Positions 22,605 through 32,883 of a DNA stretch of 64,000 nucleotides are shown here, piece by piece. Source of the DNA: Symbiodinium kawagutii (taxonomy: Eukaryota; Sar; Dinophyceae; Suessiales; Symbiodiniaceae); contig VSDK01012314.1 of assembly GCA_009767595.1 (NCBI GenBank), forward strand, positions 24,190 through 88,189, read 5' to 3'. The translations under genes were made by a program, and so were the position numbers. Each line of letters begins with the position of its first letter. Position 1 is the first letter of the stretch. The notes beneath the pieces are model-generated. The model was not told where the DNA came from and did no database searches. It was given only the letters and a program-made list of their open reading frames with translations.

Positions 22605-22955
22605 CATCCACTTGCAACCAGCACCCGACCGAACATTTCCAGGCCGGTGATGGAAGGAGACTTGCGACGACTTGCGCGGAGTGGTGTGGACATGAAATGC
22701 ATTTTGACCACTTGGCTGTCAACCAGGGATTTGTGATGGTAAACAGTGACCCCCTAGTCAGCTTGATGATGGTCAATGCTAAGTATGATGATTTTGCAAA
22801 AAGGAGTTCATGATTGAAAAGAATGACCCATCCGTAAATCTCCAAATATCTTCTGAAGTGTTGGCATTTGGACCAAAATACAGCCTCTTTTCCCTTTTGG
22901 GCAGTCTCACAAGGCATTTGATCAGTGACAAAATCACCGGATCTGTGGGACCATG
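22605..22955 (+). CDS. Two-exon Cys/His-rich segment, unknown protein
   Basis: Exon 1 is 22605-22738 (acceptor ..ctttttgcag, donor gtaaac) and exon 2 is 22804-22955 (acceptor ..gcaaaaag, donor gtgaca). The phase agrees across the 65-bp intron. Exon 1 reads STCNQHPTEHFQAGDGRRLA then TTCAEWCGHEMHFDHLAVNQ. The pattern C-x3-H ... C-x3-C-x-H suggests a small zinc-binding fold. Similar 'C..HP...G.GR..TTC..CG' patches occur in dinoflagellate retroelement-like proteins, from memory only. Exon 2 reads EFMIEKNDPSVNLQISSEVL then AFGPKYSLFSLLGSLTRHLI. A 139-codon minus-strand frame spans the region but lacks motifs. Confidence 0.45.
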
Positions 22956-23157
22956 GTGACAATTTGTTGAGTGGTGGGTGGTGTCAGCCGCGTGGTGATG
23001 ATTTCTTGCCTACCGGGGATACCAAAATTTCATTAGCGTATGACTTGAAACCACCAATAGCTAGCACAACCAAAACCCTTGTTTGATGGAATATGGCGTG
23101 CCTTCTATGAATACAAACTCCCGTATGCCCTTTGATGATACATACTGACATGATGAA

Positions 23158-23256
23158 TTGGTGGTTTCTCAAAGTGGGGACCCCAAAATCATCATTCATT
23201 AACCATTCTTATCAATAAACTAATCATTCGGGTACGCCTATTTTGAGTAACCAGCA
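23158..23256. mobile_element. MITE-B copy bounded by GT and AG
   Basis: Left end GTGGTTTCTCAAAGTGGGG starts at 23161; right end TTTTGAGTAACCAG stops at 23254. AATTG occurs on both outer sides (23156-23160 and 23256-23260), a likely target duplication. Confidence 0.6.
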
Positions 23257-23382
23257 ATTGAGTCGTACTGTGTGGATCAAGCTAATGTTGTTGTGATTTT
23301 TAGTGCGCTCAGGCAGGTGTCAACCAAGCATGACCAACGATCAGTTGATATTGTTGATATCGTTTTTGCGTGGTGCTGGTGA
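23255..23382 (+). CDS. Weak exon candidate after MITE-B
   Basis: Directly after ..aaccag the frame reads VDQANVVVIFSALRQVSTKH then DQRSVDIVDIVFAWCW and TGA (23380-23382). No family recognised. Confidence 0.3.
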
Positions 23383-23871
23383 CGGTGAGGTTGATCCAGC
23401 AGCTCATCCAAAAGAGTGTGTTCCTTCACAGTGTGTGGTAGTACCGAAGCGAATTGTTGATTTTGTTTCAAACTGATAACGTTTGGCTTTGCTGACAATT
23501 TCACAAAATCCTGCAATGCAGTTTAAAAGAAGTACCTGAAAAATCATATTTGTCAAGCTCTTAATAAGCTGGTTGGTGGCATTAGGCACTTCATATGTTT
23601 CCCAATAGAGGGTTGGCTGGTTGGTTGACAAGCATATCCAGTTGGTGACTTGATCAGAACTTGGTTTGGTGCCATATTCGGTATGTCTTAAAAGTTGGAA
23701 CCCTAACAATGGTTGGTTTACCACTGATAATGAGCGGCTTTTGTTGATCACCAACACTATCAACATGTTGGATCACTCGCTGCTAGTACCAACAGCATTG
23801 TCCACTCAACTTCAGGGCCGTGCGTGACATGGGGGCAGGTGTGGTGGCCAACTTCTCATTGTTCTACTGAA

Positions 23872-24219
23872 TTTCAAAAAAATGATTCGCAACAAAATAT
23901 CGAATATGGTGATAAAATAGTTTTTAATATAAATAATGGTGATTTGATTCATAGGTGTTTCGAAGAGATTAAAATACCATAATTGGTATTTCCAGATAGT
24001 AGTATAACAGATAATAATTATATGAATAACAAATTATTATTAATTGAAAATACTAAAAAAGATATTAATCTTGCTAAAACTATATATGATAATTCATTTT
24101 TTTTAAATATAGAATTCGATTTGTATAGAAAAATAAATCAACAATTATTAATGTATAATATTTCAATTGATAATATAAAAGAATATATTACAGATGTTAA
24201 TAATATTAATTATATATAA
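23872..24219 (+). pseudogene. Giant-virus (NCLDV) major capsid protein-like N-terminal fragment
   Basis: A sharply AT-rich island (about 23865-24290) unlike the rest of the window. In one frame it reads IEYGDKIVFNINNGDLIHRC, then EEIKIP, a TAA at 23980-23982, then in the same frame a Lys/Asn/Ile-rich helix-like stretch containing NIEFDLYRKINQQLLMYNIS, ending at TAA 24217-24219. The 'NGDLIxxxxxEIKIP' block is what I know from the start of double jelly-roll capsid proteins of large DNA viruses, followed in mimivirus-like members by a long Asn/Lys-rich insert. Codon use is A/T-biased as in such viruses. Only the N-terminal part is present and one stop interrupts it, so this looks like an old insertion of an algal or protist virus piece. 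Family placement is inference. Confidence 0.5.
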
Positions 24220-24289
24220 TAAAAAAAGAAGAACACATAAATAAAATAAATAATCTATAATATGTAAAAAAATAAATATATCTTCCTAT

Positions 24290-24667
24290 ATGTTATCACT
24301 GAAGATCATCAACCTCGTGTCTGTGAACAACCTTTCTGATGCGGATGTTCACAACCTCATGACCACACAGGGCCAGAGGAGTGTCTACATGGCATTCCCT
24401 CCACTATCTTGTTTAAAACAAGCTGGTGTGAACCGCTTGCCCAAGGATTTACGGGTGAGATTCTGCGAGGAGCCTGAGATCAAGGAAGTGAGGCGGATGA
24501 CACAAACCGCAGGTCGGATTGTCATCGTTGATTCCATCGAGCGCGTTTTCGCGCCGTGTCGCGTCACGTTGAAGAAGATGCGGAGATGGACTCTACATGC
24601 GCCCAGATCTCTTCCATGTTCGTCAGAAGCAGAGACCCCAATGAGGTTTCGAGATGCATGCCTGTGA
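24290..24667 (+). CDS. Candidate coding segment, unknown protein
   Basis: It starts right at the end of the AT-rich island and is GC-richer. The frame includes IINLVSVNNLSDADVHNLMT, TQGQRSVYMAFPPLSCLKQA and RIVIVDSIERVFAPCRVTL. From about 24570 another frame becomes more protein-like (EMDSTCAQISSMFVRSRDPN then RMMQLFIEKLFG to TAA), so an intron or indel may lie near 24500-24570. Possible donors are gtgaga after 24452 and gtcgga after 24510. No domain recognised. Confidence 0.4.
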   Translation: MLSLKIINLVSVNNLSDADVHNLMTTQGQRSVYMAFPPLSCLKQAGVNRLPKDLRVRFCEEPEIKEVRRMTQTAGRIVIVDSIERVFAPCRVTLKKMRRWTLHAPRSLPCSSEAETPMRFRDACL

Positions 24668-24840
24668 AGCGCATGATGCAGCTCTTCATAGAGAAACTTT
24701 TTGGCTAATTTTTCAGATCCTTGCGCTGTACAGTCGCGCTGATCACCGATAAATTATGTAATTACAGTAAAAGGTTTTGTAGTATCTACTTTTCTTGTTT
24801 TCACCATAAAATTCCGTATATCTATAACTATACATGTCAG

Positions 24841-24975
24841 CACCACTTTTATCACATCCTTCTGGATTACATGGATGCAATGTCCATGCCATTGCGGCTC
24901 TATTCTGCCACCCAACCACTGGTTGGGGACGAACGTGGGCAGCCCAGCAACAGCCGCCTGGTCTCCTGCGGACAT
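24841..24975 (+). CDS. Candidate 45-codon exon
   Basis: Bounded by ..tacatgtcag and gtaggg, phase 0 at both ends. It reads HHFYHILLDYMDAMSMPLRL then YSATQPLVGDERGQPSNSRL and VSCGH. If unspliced it ends two codons later at TGA. GC-rich against an AT-rich background, with clean borders. Family unknown. Confidence 0.5.
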
Positions 24976-25831
24976 GTAGGGTGAAAGCAGTGCCCGTGTG
25001 CATTGTGCACTTGGCCTAACTGCTTAATATGGTTTAACTAATGATTACATATAGGTTAATGATTTACTTAATGATTTAACTAATGATTAACATGTTTATC
25101 ATAATGGTTATGATTTAACTGTTATAGGATCGCATTGTTACTTTACATATGGCAGTATGACATCATGATAACTCACACAGTTTACTAAACATGATGATAT
25201 GTTAATTTTATCCATAATAACAAAGTGACATAGGACAACGCAATCACTTTGTAATTCAATACTTAGTTGCCGTATGGGAACATGTTATCTACTTGAGTGA
25301 CAATATATGACTGTTCTCTCGTTTGTTGCTGGATTGTTGTTTGGATCAGCAATTTGTCCTTGATCGGTCGTCGTGGGGTCCAAGCACACCAAGCGTCACT
25401 AGCTGCTATCCTTTGCAACCAATCACTAGCATGATTGAATTGACAGTGATCAGCCAGTAAACTAAAGTTATCAAACATTACTACTGCCATTACTATAGCT
25501 ATCAACCATCTGATTTCTAGTTGTCAACCAGTCATCTAGAGTATTTGCAATTCCTATAGTTCTGAACCATTTGCCTGCAGTCACCAGCAAGTAAGTATCC
25601 TCAGATTATCAACGTTTGTAACAAAGGTAACATCTCATCAGATCAATAGGTGTATTCAGTCGTTTTCCTGCCTTTTTGTTCAACGAGTATTGATCAGAAT
25701 CCATCATAGATTGGACAGTGACTAGGAACATGACAAACAGTTGGCTAGTAGAGTGTTCTTGAACACTAATGAACACTAATAGTTGCCAGCCCATCCATCC
25801 TCAACCACCATTAGCCAACGTTAATGATCAT

Positions 25832-25834
<3 letters not shown>
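24976..25834. other. AT-rich, no supported gene
   Basis: Many 'taatgatt / ttaactaa' motifs at 25020-25260. An 80-codon minus frame (25263-25505) has no motif. Confidence 0.4.
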
Positions 25835-25892
<58 letters not shown>

Positions 25893-25893
25893 G
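25835..25893. repeat. CAT trinucleotide repeat
   Basis: About 19 perfect CAT units. It gives a poly-His frame that is not a gene signal. Confidence 0.9.
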
Positions 25894-25942
25894 ACTCAGC
25901 AACCATCCTGGTAAGCATCACAACTCCCATGAATCCGTTGAG

Positions 25943-26088
25943 CTTGGCGGCGACTGCGGGCCGTTGTTGCGACTCGCTCCAGGAGCCAGGGCGGCAACCC
26001 CGCGCTGGATCGATCTGCGCAGTGTCTTGACTCCGCAGTGGGGAGGGCGGAGCCAATGGGGTTGGTGCAAGTTGTGGTACCTCCCAGG
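25943..26088 (+). CDS. Candidate exon, strand and frame uncertain
   Basis: GC-rich block between ..ccgttgag and gtggtg. One plus frame reads LGGDCGPLLRLAPGARAATP then RWIDLRSVLTPQWGGRSQWG. A minus frame (VPQLAPTPLAPPSPLRSQDT) is equally open. Confidence 0.3.
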
Positions 26089-26557
26089 GTGGTGAATGAT
26101 GATTAGTGATGGTAAATGATGTTTGTGATGCTGCTTCAAGATGCTTAATGATGATTAATATGGTTCGTAGTGGTTAATGATGGTTGTTAATGGTTCCGTG
26201 TTACAGATGAGGCTGCGAAGATGGGGGTTGTTAGGTGAGCCATGGGGGAAGGCGGCATCTATGCCCAGGCCAAGGTGGAACCAAGTGACTCAAGGGTGAC
26301 ACCCAATGCTAATGGATGATTCTACAGAGTGGTACCCAGGAATTGCTGACTTCGGTTCGTTCATGTTTGGGTACCGGTAACTACCAGGCCAAGCAGTTAC
26401 AGAAGATATCACTATACTGGATCACTACAACCAACGAACGTGAGATATCACCAGCAATCCTGTCACCCAACAATCCTCAACCACAGCTGTCTCATTGATC
26501 ATGAGCTGTCATGATCAATTAATCTTTTGCTCGTCCTAGTTCATAAGATTTCATAAG

Positions 26558-26887
26558 TAGCTATGGGTCAATACCAACCTTCCAGAATCCATGGCTGGTA
26601 CAACCGCAGTTGGACGAACTGCAACTGGTCATGGCTTCGCCACAGGCTTCGCCGCGCCGCCAAAGTGGCGCAGATGACGAAGCAGATGGCTGAACGAAAG
26701 TCGCGAGCCCCGAGCCGCAACGGGAAGGAGATGGCTGTGGGATGCTGTGGGTCCTATGAACCAACAAATGTGTGGGGAATCCTATGATTGTCCCAACTTT
26801 CATGGGAATAATCAACAATTTTAGAGGGAAAGCAATGGTTAATGATGGGGGACCCAGGGGGACTTAGGGTGAACTGACCCGCAGCCA
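26558..26887. mobile_element. MITE-A copy with about 200-bp GC-rich insert
   Basis: Left end TAGCTATGGGTCAATACCAA and right end GGGTGAACTGACCCGCAGCC. The core 'aatggttaatgat' is kept, but 26580-26765 is a GC-rich segment absent from the other copies. It contains after ..ccttccag a frame MAGTTAVGRTATGHGFATGF, followed by AAPPKWRR and TGA. Whether this is a captured exon or a later insertion is not clear. Confidence 0.5.
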
Positions 26888-27436
26888 GATGGCAATGGCA
26901 GAATTGGTTCGTGGTAGATAGTGGTTTTACGTAGTGGTTTTACGGAGCTGGTTGATGATGGGTAAGTGTTGGTGGACATTGGCTCAGCTGATCAAATATG
27001 GTGGGTTTATTGATGTGGATGTCTCAGTAGCTTGTTTTAACACCACCCTTGTATATGTGCCATACCAGAGAGAAAATGCCTTAACAAGACCGAGGAGAAG
27101 TTAAGACTACCCAGATTACGAGTTAGTATATTGTGTGAAAATGTGTGGAGTTTCACTGACTATATAAGTGTTTAGCAGCTTTGTAGATAAAGAATCAATC
27201 AAGCAACCAGTATGACTTGTCAAACCATGGTAAGTTTCCACAAACGAGTGGGTCACAGAATACATTGTCGTAGTTCGAAATCCCAAGCGTACACATGCAT
27301 AACATACCTTTATGTATTTCTTATATGTACATATATGTATAGCTATATGTACATGTATGTACATACATTATACATTTATGTATGCAAAGTAGATGTCAAT
27401 TCATACCTCTATCATCCCCTCTCAATCTTCAATCAT

Positions 27437-27437
27437 T

Positions 27438-27468
<31 letters not shown>

Positions 27469-27470
27469 CA
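27437..27470. repeat. (CA)n(TA)n dinucleotide repeat
   Basis: ACAC... run followed by ATAT... run. Confidence 0.9.
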
Positions 27471-27587
27471 CCTTTATCAATGTGTTTATTTACTGTTAGC
27501 CAGCTCCAAATGTATATGCAGATTCACATAGATATCAGAAATTAAGCAACTTCTACCTGGGCACTAGGACAACATCCCTCCCCGCAG

Positions 27588-27685
27588 CCGAGTCAGGTCT
27601 TAACAGTCCAAGCGCCGCAAAAAGCTGTCTAACCGCTGCGCGTTGGGGTGAGGATGTGGTTGGCTGGGGAACGGCCCTCCCAAGG
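27588..27685 (+). CDS. Candidate 32-codon exon
   Basis: Acceptor with pyrimidine tract (..catccctccccgcag) and donor gtagaa. After two leading bases it reads ESGLNSPSAAKSCLTAARWG then EDVVGWGTALPR. Well-bounded and GC-rich. Family not recognised. Confidence 0.5.
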
Positions 27686-27872
27686 GTAGAACCGATGAAG
27701 AAGGCGCTAATAGAACAAACAACAATGTTGATCGATACTTGTTAGTAATGCTGAAAATTGCTGAAGGATACGACTAGTTGGGGACTATTCGTGATAGTAA
27801 CAGATCAGAACCAATTAAAATGTTATTCATGATAGTTGCTAGCGATGCTGAAGGAGACTGGTTGGGGATGAT

Positions 27873-28148
27873 TTATGATAAAAATAGATGCTGATGGTTG
27901 ATGATCCTGGCTGATTCTTGTGGTTCACGACTCAGTGGCGTTTGTTCGTGTAGAGTTTCTTGATCACCAATGCAACGACGGTTGCCAGTTGGCTGCATAG
28001 GTGACGCTGGTGGTTGTTGGCGGTGGCTTTCATGGGGTGAAGTTGAACCAGACGAAGGGTTGATGAATGATGGTGATGTTTCACAAGCTGAGCAGTAATG
28101 GTTCATGATGCTTGATTGATTAATGATGATTCTAATGATGATTTGCAT
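27873..28148. other. Coding-like patch, strand unresolved
   Basis: Plus: VVHDSVAFVRVEFLDHQCND then GCQLAA and TAG at about 27998-28000. Minus: a longer Ser/Pro-rich frame (SPHESHRQQPPASPMQPTGN). Both are plausible, so no gene is called. Confidence 0.3.
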
Positions 28149-28452
28149 TGCTTAAGAACAGTCCATGATTTCCAAATGCTGGGTAATGAATTCTAAATGG
28201 TTGATAGTGGTTTGTGATCTATCATGTGTTTTGAGTGTTTTTTCATGATGTGTTTTCCACTTGCACTGTTAGCAGAATATGATTCATGAATATCCCATAT
28301 GCTTGTTGGTAATTTTTCATATCCTCATGTTCCATCAACATTGACCATTAGCATTGTCATTTGATTTGCTAGTAGCTTACCATCATGAACCACAATGATA
28401 TTGGTTTCTTACTTGGTATCAATAGCCGTTACTATCCATCATCGGCAAGCAG

Positions 28453-28646
28453 TAGATTTTGGGCTCTTACTTTTTGCTGGCGTCACTACACCTTGCCATC
28501 ATCGACTTTGGAGGTTCCACACCGCCAACCCCCGGAACACGGAACCCAAACATTGGCTGCTGGAAGATAAATGTTCCCTCAGAAACCAACAGATTTTTGT
28601 TCCAAGGATAGTCAAATTCAGCATCAGAAGATTGCCAACAGTCTGA
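28453..28646 (+). CDS. Candidate exon, unknown protein
   Basis: After ..ggcaagcag the frame reads DFGLLLFAGVTTPCHHRLWR, FHTANPRNTEPKHWLLEDKC and SLRNQQIFVPRIVKFSIRRL to TGA (28644-28646), 64 codons. No motif known to me. A minus frame over the 3' part is less convincing. Confidence 0.35.
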
Positions 28647-28708
28647 TACTCGGATGAGTTTTCAAAAAAATGGCAGGGAATTCTTTTCTTGGAATGTTCA
28701 CCTAAAAC

Positions 28709-28930
28709 TTGTTGGATTTGAACTTGGCATTGACTCATATACTCAGTAATCCTCGAACATTTTTTGGTGAAACAATCATCTTGAATGGGGAACCCTGCTA
28801 TTTCTGGGTATCCCCAAAACAGGAAAGGCCTGTACTGCATAGGCTGAAGTATGCATGCAGCACTAAAACCTTGAAAAAGACCTCAACAAGCACCCGAGCT
28901 GCAGGATCTATCTTCCCAATTGAAGGATGA
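28709..28930 (+). CDS. Candidate coding segment, unknown protein
   Basis: A 73-codon frame: NPRTFFGETIILNGEPCYFW, VSPKQERPVLHRLKYACSTK, then a Thr/Ser/Lys-rich tail ending SIFPIEG and TGA. It lies 60 bp after the previous candidate in a different frame, so the two could be consecutive exons. Confidence 0.4.
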   Translation: MLDLNLALTHILSNPRTFFGETIILNGEPCYFWVSPKQERPVLHRLKYACSTKTLKKTSTSTRAAGSIFPIEG

Positions 28931-29149
28931 AAGCTGGGGTTGACATAGAACCCATTGGTATGATATAGATCAACCCATTGGATTAAACCATTGAATTTGA
29001 TAACCTCATTGAATTCAACCTCTTCCTAAAGAGTAGGCAGTGCATTAAAAGAATCCAGGTGAAACATCTCACGTTTGGCAAGTCCATTTGCTGACACTCC
29101 AGCCGATGGAGTTTCGACACTTTGGGAATATGATTTGGTGCAGAGGTAC

Positions 29150-29278
29150 CCCCACAAGGTGGGCCCCCAACCACTTATCAGTTGGTTTATAAGTAACTTA
29201 ACTAGGGGTAACTACCAGTTGTAGGAGGTTATACTGTAACCCAACTTATAACTACTGGGGGGCCCAGCCTGTACTCTC
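29150..29278. mobile_element. MITE-D copy
   Basis: CAAGGTGGGCCCCCAA at the left and GGGGGGCCCAGCCTGT at the right. The core has 'ctaggggtaactaccag' and 'aacttataactac'. Confidence 0.55.
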
Positions 29279-29422
29279 TGGTCACTAGCTTACAGGGGGA
29301 ATATGCGCGGTAGAGACTGGTTTACCTTCAAAAAAATCTGATTTTTAGCTTTCAAGGTAGGAACTGCCAGAGGGTAGTTGATTTCGGCTATGGCTGGGAG
29401 ACTGTCAAATACTACCATTATG

Positions 29423-29763
29423 TTAGATATCACCGAATTGGAAGAAATTGAAACAGTAGCAAAGTGTACCACTCGTTACATCCATGAAGCAACGTCTAAC
29501 CTCACTCTGTAGCTTCAGTGGAAACTGGTCAGAACCAACTCCAAGTAGTTTGAGGTCACTCTTGGTGACATGACAACGCAGCTCCATGCTACTGGTGGTT
29601 TTTTGCCAACGGACAGCCCCACTTGGTTGATCCAACGGCTGACTTCGATCCCGGGATCCCCTGTTTGAATGAGCACGACCTGCTCGGACTGGCTCGGAAC
29701 GGCCATGTGATTAAACAAGTGCTTAGTCAGTGATGCAGATCCCACCCACTGATCATATCCCAA
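29423..29763 (-). CDS. Coding-like minus-strand segment in two frames
   Basis: The first frame reads MAVPSQSEQVVLIQTGDPGI then EVSRWINQVGLSVGKKPP. The reading continues better in another frame as SSMELRCHVTKSDLKLLGVG and SDQFPLKLQSEVRRCFMDVT. A frame change near 29595 is needed, so this may be a decayed copy of a retroelement or gene. Opposite in direction to most candidate exons. Family not recognised. Confidence 0.3.
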
Positions 29764-29871
29764 GAATGTCCCACCGACTGATCATATGCCAAGGATAGAA
29801 TGGATCTCTAAGAGACTAGCAGAACCGGTCCCTTATCAGTGCACCTTGAAACGAGTACATGATGCACTGAG

Positions 29872-30006
29872 CAGCTGAATGCAGCAGCCAAACGAAGGTC
29901 CTTTGAAGTTCTGGCTAAGCCCATCCAGTCATATCCAGTCCTTTACCATGCCTTCCAAGCCTACCTGTGTGCCGAGGGGCCTCGGCGGATGAAGCAAATC
30001 AGGTAG
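29872..30006 (+). CDS. Candidate exon, 44 codons to stop
   Basis: After ..atgcactgag the frame reads QLNAAAKRRSFEVLAKPIQS then YPVLYHAFQAYLCAEGPRRM, KQIR and TAG, or splices at gtagcc two codons earlier. Basic, helix-like. Family unknown. Confidence 0.4.
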   Translation, partial: QLNAAAKRRSFEVLAKPIQSYPVLYHAFQAYLCAEGPRRMKQIR

Positions 30007-30199
30007 CCCCTCTAAAATCAAAAGTCATTGATAAAAAGACGTTGCCTGTGATTCAATGTTTATACAGATACACGTATAAAACACAGATACAACACCATTA
30101 CATTATTCCAAGTGCTGACACATCCCACTAGACACACACACCAGAAACAAATCCTTTTGCAGATCACTCGAGCTCGCGCCGCCGCCATGGGAGCTTTAG

Positions 30200-30334
30200 G
30201 CCCGGGCCCCGGCGGTTGAGTTGATGATATCGCTGCGAGGCTGCCTGTGGTTCATCGGCCATTTCACAGGTGCTACGATAGTCGGATTGGTGGGCATACT
30301 TGCAACCCATGACGGGAAGGACATGAAAACCTAG
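30200..30334 (+). CDS. Candidate terminal exon with a membrane-like helix
   Basis: Acceptor ..ggagctttag, phase 0. It reads ARAPAVELMISLRGCLWFIG, then HFTGATIVGLVGILATHDGK, DMKT and TAG. ATIVGLVGIL is a glycine-rich hydrophobic stretch compatible with a transmembrane helix near a C-terminus. Could pair with membrane-like exon 12221, but 18 kb and unknown exons separate them. Confidence 0.45.
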   Translation, partial: ARAPAVELMISLRGCLWFIGHFTGATIVGLVGILATHDGKDMKT

Positions 30335-30370
30335 TTGGGGATGTCATGGGCTATAGGCAGGTGTTGATAG

Positions 30371-30667
30371 ATGGTTGTGGATAGTTCACTTCGTAAATTG
30401 ATGATTAAGCATGGCTCAGCGGCTTTTGGAAACTGCACCGATGACGTACTTACTAAGTATTGGCAAGAAACCCTGGTTGAACAACTATTCGCAGCATGTC
30501 ACATCAGTGTAAATAGCAAGTGGTTCATGTTAAACCATGATGAAACAACCAGAGGACAACCTGTAAATGATAAAACACACTGGATTAAAATTGATAACAC
30601 CTTTGTTTTTTTTTTTAAATGTTTTGACATGTTTTTTTTAACATGTTTTATCCTGCCATACAACTGA
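30371..30667 (+). CDS. Weak coding-like frame
   Basis: 98 codons, first two-thirds protein-like (HGSAAFGNCTDDVLTKYWQE, TLVEQLFAACHISVNSKWFM), ending in a T-run-encoded Phe tract. No motif and no acceptor identified. Confidence 0.25.
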   Translation: MVVDSSLRKLMIKHGSAAFGNCTDDVLTKYWQETLVEQLFAACHISVNSKWFMLNHDETTRGQPVNDKTHWIKIDNTFVFFFKCFDMFFLTCFILPYN

Positions 30668-31186
30668 CTGTTACTGGTGTTTGGTCTTTGGCCGATCCCA
30701 GCTTGGACCGGCGCTGTGGCACGTGGCTTGATCTGATGCTTGACCCGTACGGTGCATGATGGTTGACCCACTGTGAGGCAGGCAGGGGGCAGCAGTGGAC
30801 AGTAGTGGACATTGGAATCCATCAAATGATAACAGCGAGGGGTAATTCATTTATGTATATCAATGTCATGAATTTAAATCCAATATAATCATATCATCGA
30901 GAAGTTTGATGGGTCACCAGTAACGGAGTAGTTATTGGTGACTCATACATTGTATCCACCATTACAGTGTTGATTGTTATTCAACAGCATTCATAATATC
31001 AACTGTTATCCACTATCATTGGCCGCCATCATTAGTCATCACTGATCATAAAACATTAGAACCTATTTGCCATGATTCACCAGCACAGTTGCCACAGTTA
31101 CCATTTTAAACCATTGCACGGCGCAGTATCAACTTGAGTAACCATCAGCCATCAGTAGTATGAACCATGTTCGATGTGCTTCTCAG

Positions 31187-31318
31187 TCCAGTCAACTCCT
31201 CCTTGTTGATCACATGTTGGGTATGCCGGCTGCAGCTGAAGGTAGCACTTGCATGCGCGACTGCAGTAGGGTGGATGAGGTGGAGCAACCATTGGCCGGA
31301 AAACCAAGAACCACGTGA
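31187..31318 (+). CDS. Candidate exon, 43 codons to stop
   Basis: After ..tgcttctcag the frame reads SSQLLLVDHMLGMPAAAEGS then TCMRDCSRVDEVEQPLAGKP, RTT and TGA. Two Cys and acidic-basic mix look like a genuine C-terminus. A different plus frame and a minus frame are also open. Confidence 0.35.
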   Translation, partial: SSQLLLVDHMLGMPAAAEGSTCMRDCSRVDEVEQPLAGKPRTT

Positions 31319-31841
31319 ACACTGGTGGGGTGGAAATCATGGATCGGTCTGGTGCTCAATAATTTATGACAAATAGCTGCTTGCCAATAATGACACTTGA
31401 TGATGCTTAATTGCTTCAAAATAACGGTGAAGTATCAGTGTGGTTATTGATGGTTCTACATGGTTCTACTAGTATGATTGTGGTTGAAAATTGCCTGTGA
31501 TGTTTGGATGAATATCTGATCATGATTCAAAAAAAAAACACTCTAGCAGGTTGCAAGCTGAAGAAAAGGGGTTCCAAAATGGTTGACAATGGAAATGATC
31601 AACATATTTTAAGTACAATGGTTGATGATGGTAGAAGATATAGGTTAGGAAAAATCAAAACCTGTTTGTTTTCTGGTGTAGTTGTGTATTGCCTGTATTG
31701 AAAAAGCCAGAGCCCTTCTAGATCCAAACAATTTGTAAGTATCGGATGTTGACAAGATTTGAAGGAATAGGTAGTACGAACCCACCAAAACCAAGAATTA
31801 GCTGAAGATCATTGATCTGTGGAGATTACCATGTTTTCCAG

Positions 31842-31957
31842 GAGGGCCCCCAGATGTCACCAGTGATGATTCGTTGAAGGGGCTTCTTCACCGCCCGCTG
31901 GTCTTGCCAAAGATTGCTAATGATGATCAATCAAGTTTGATGAAAGAATCATGTTGA
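31842..31957 (+). CDS. Candidate terminal exon
   Basis: Good acceptor ..accatgttttccag. After two bases it reads GPPDVTSDDSLKGLLHRPLV then LPKIANDDQSSLMKESC and TGA (31955-31957). A gtcttg donor after HRPL is an alternative end. Confidence 0.45.
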
Positions 31958-32883
31958 TAAACCGACCTCCGTTTTTAATATAGAAAGCTTGCGCTTTCCA
32001 ATCAACTACATGAAGCAGGATCAATCTTGATCATTCTTCGCAAGAGGACGGTCCATCAACCCATAAACAATCCGCCATGTATGCAACTTGACCATGACTA
32101 CAAGTGTTGGACCCCGAGAGAGGAGTTGCTCAAGGCATATACAACCTTGAGTAGGTGGTCGACCACCAAGACAGCCCATTGATCAGAATTGATCACCATG
32201 AATGATGGTTAGATATCATTATGACACTCAGGTAAACTAACCTGAAAATCGAAAATCAATTTTGATGGTTTGCCTACAAAATGTTGGCTCTTAGCTTTGA
32301 GCTTAGTATACCTGCCAGAGGGGATGCAATTGGAACGAACCCTAGTATTGCTCAATACCCCTTGACCATAGCCGCTGTTCACCACTTGTCACCATTGGAT
32401 TGTAATATTGAGTATCATCACCATATTCATCATCATTTAATATCATCAACCGCAATTAGACATGATTTACCATCATCAGTCATCTATAAAAAGTGTTGTG
32501 TTGACCGAACCACTGATCACTGGCTGAACTTCCTATGACGATCCATCATTAAACAGTATATTGACCATCACTAACCAGGGTAGATGAAGCATGATATGGA
32601 TGCGGAGTGGTACCCCCTGATTAGACTTGTTCGTTCATCACCCGCTATCCAGCATAGTTATATTTTCTATTTGCCTGTTGGTTACCCAAACGTGAGCAAA
32701 CCTAAGTTAGCAATGGCTAGAACAACCATCATCAATCATCATTAGCAACCACCACTCACTAACTACCCTGGTAAGATGATAATTAACCATCATCATAAAC
32801 AACCATGGTCAGATAAGCATATTCAACATCGTTCACTAACAACCATCAATAATCATCCTTAACCACCCTGGGGGTATGGCCAG

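Noticed and set aside
22543..22962. 139-codon minus-strand gene
   Set aside because: No motif; the plus strand offers two phase-matched exons with a Cys/His pattern over the same bases.
25824..26030. Second poly-His protein
   Set aside because: Made by a CAT repeat; only the GC-rich part after it may be coding, in another frame.
26207..26295. Two mini-exons of 28 and 27 bp
   Set aside because: Splice-like borders exist but the phases do not agree for the protein-like reading.
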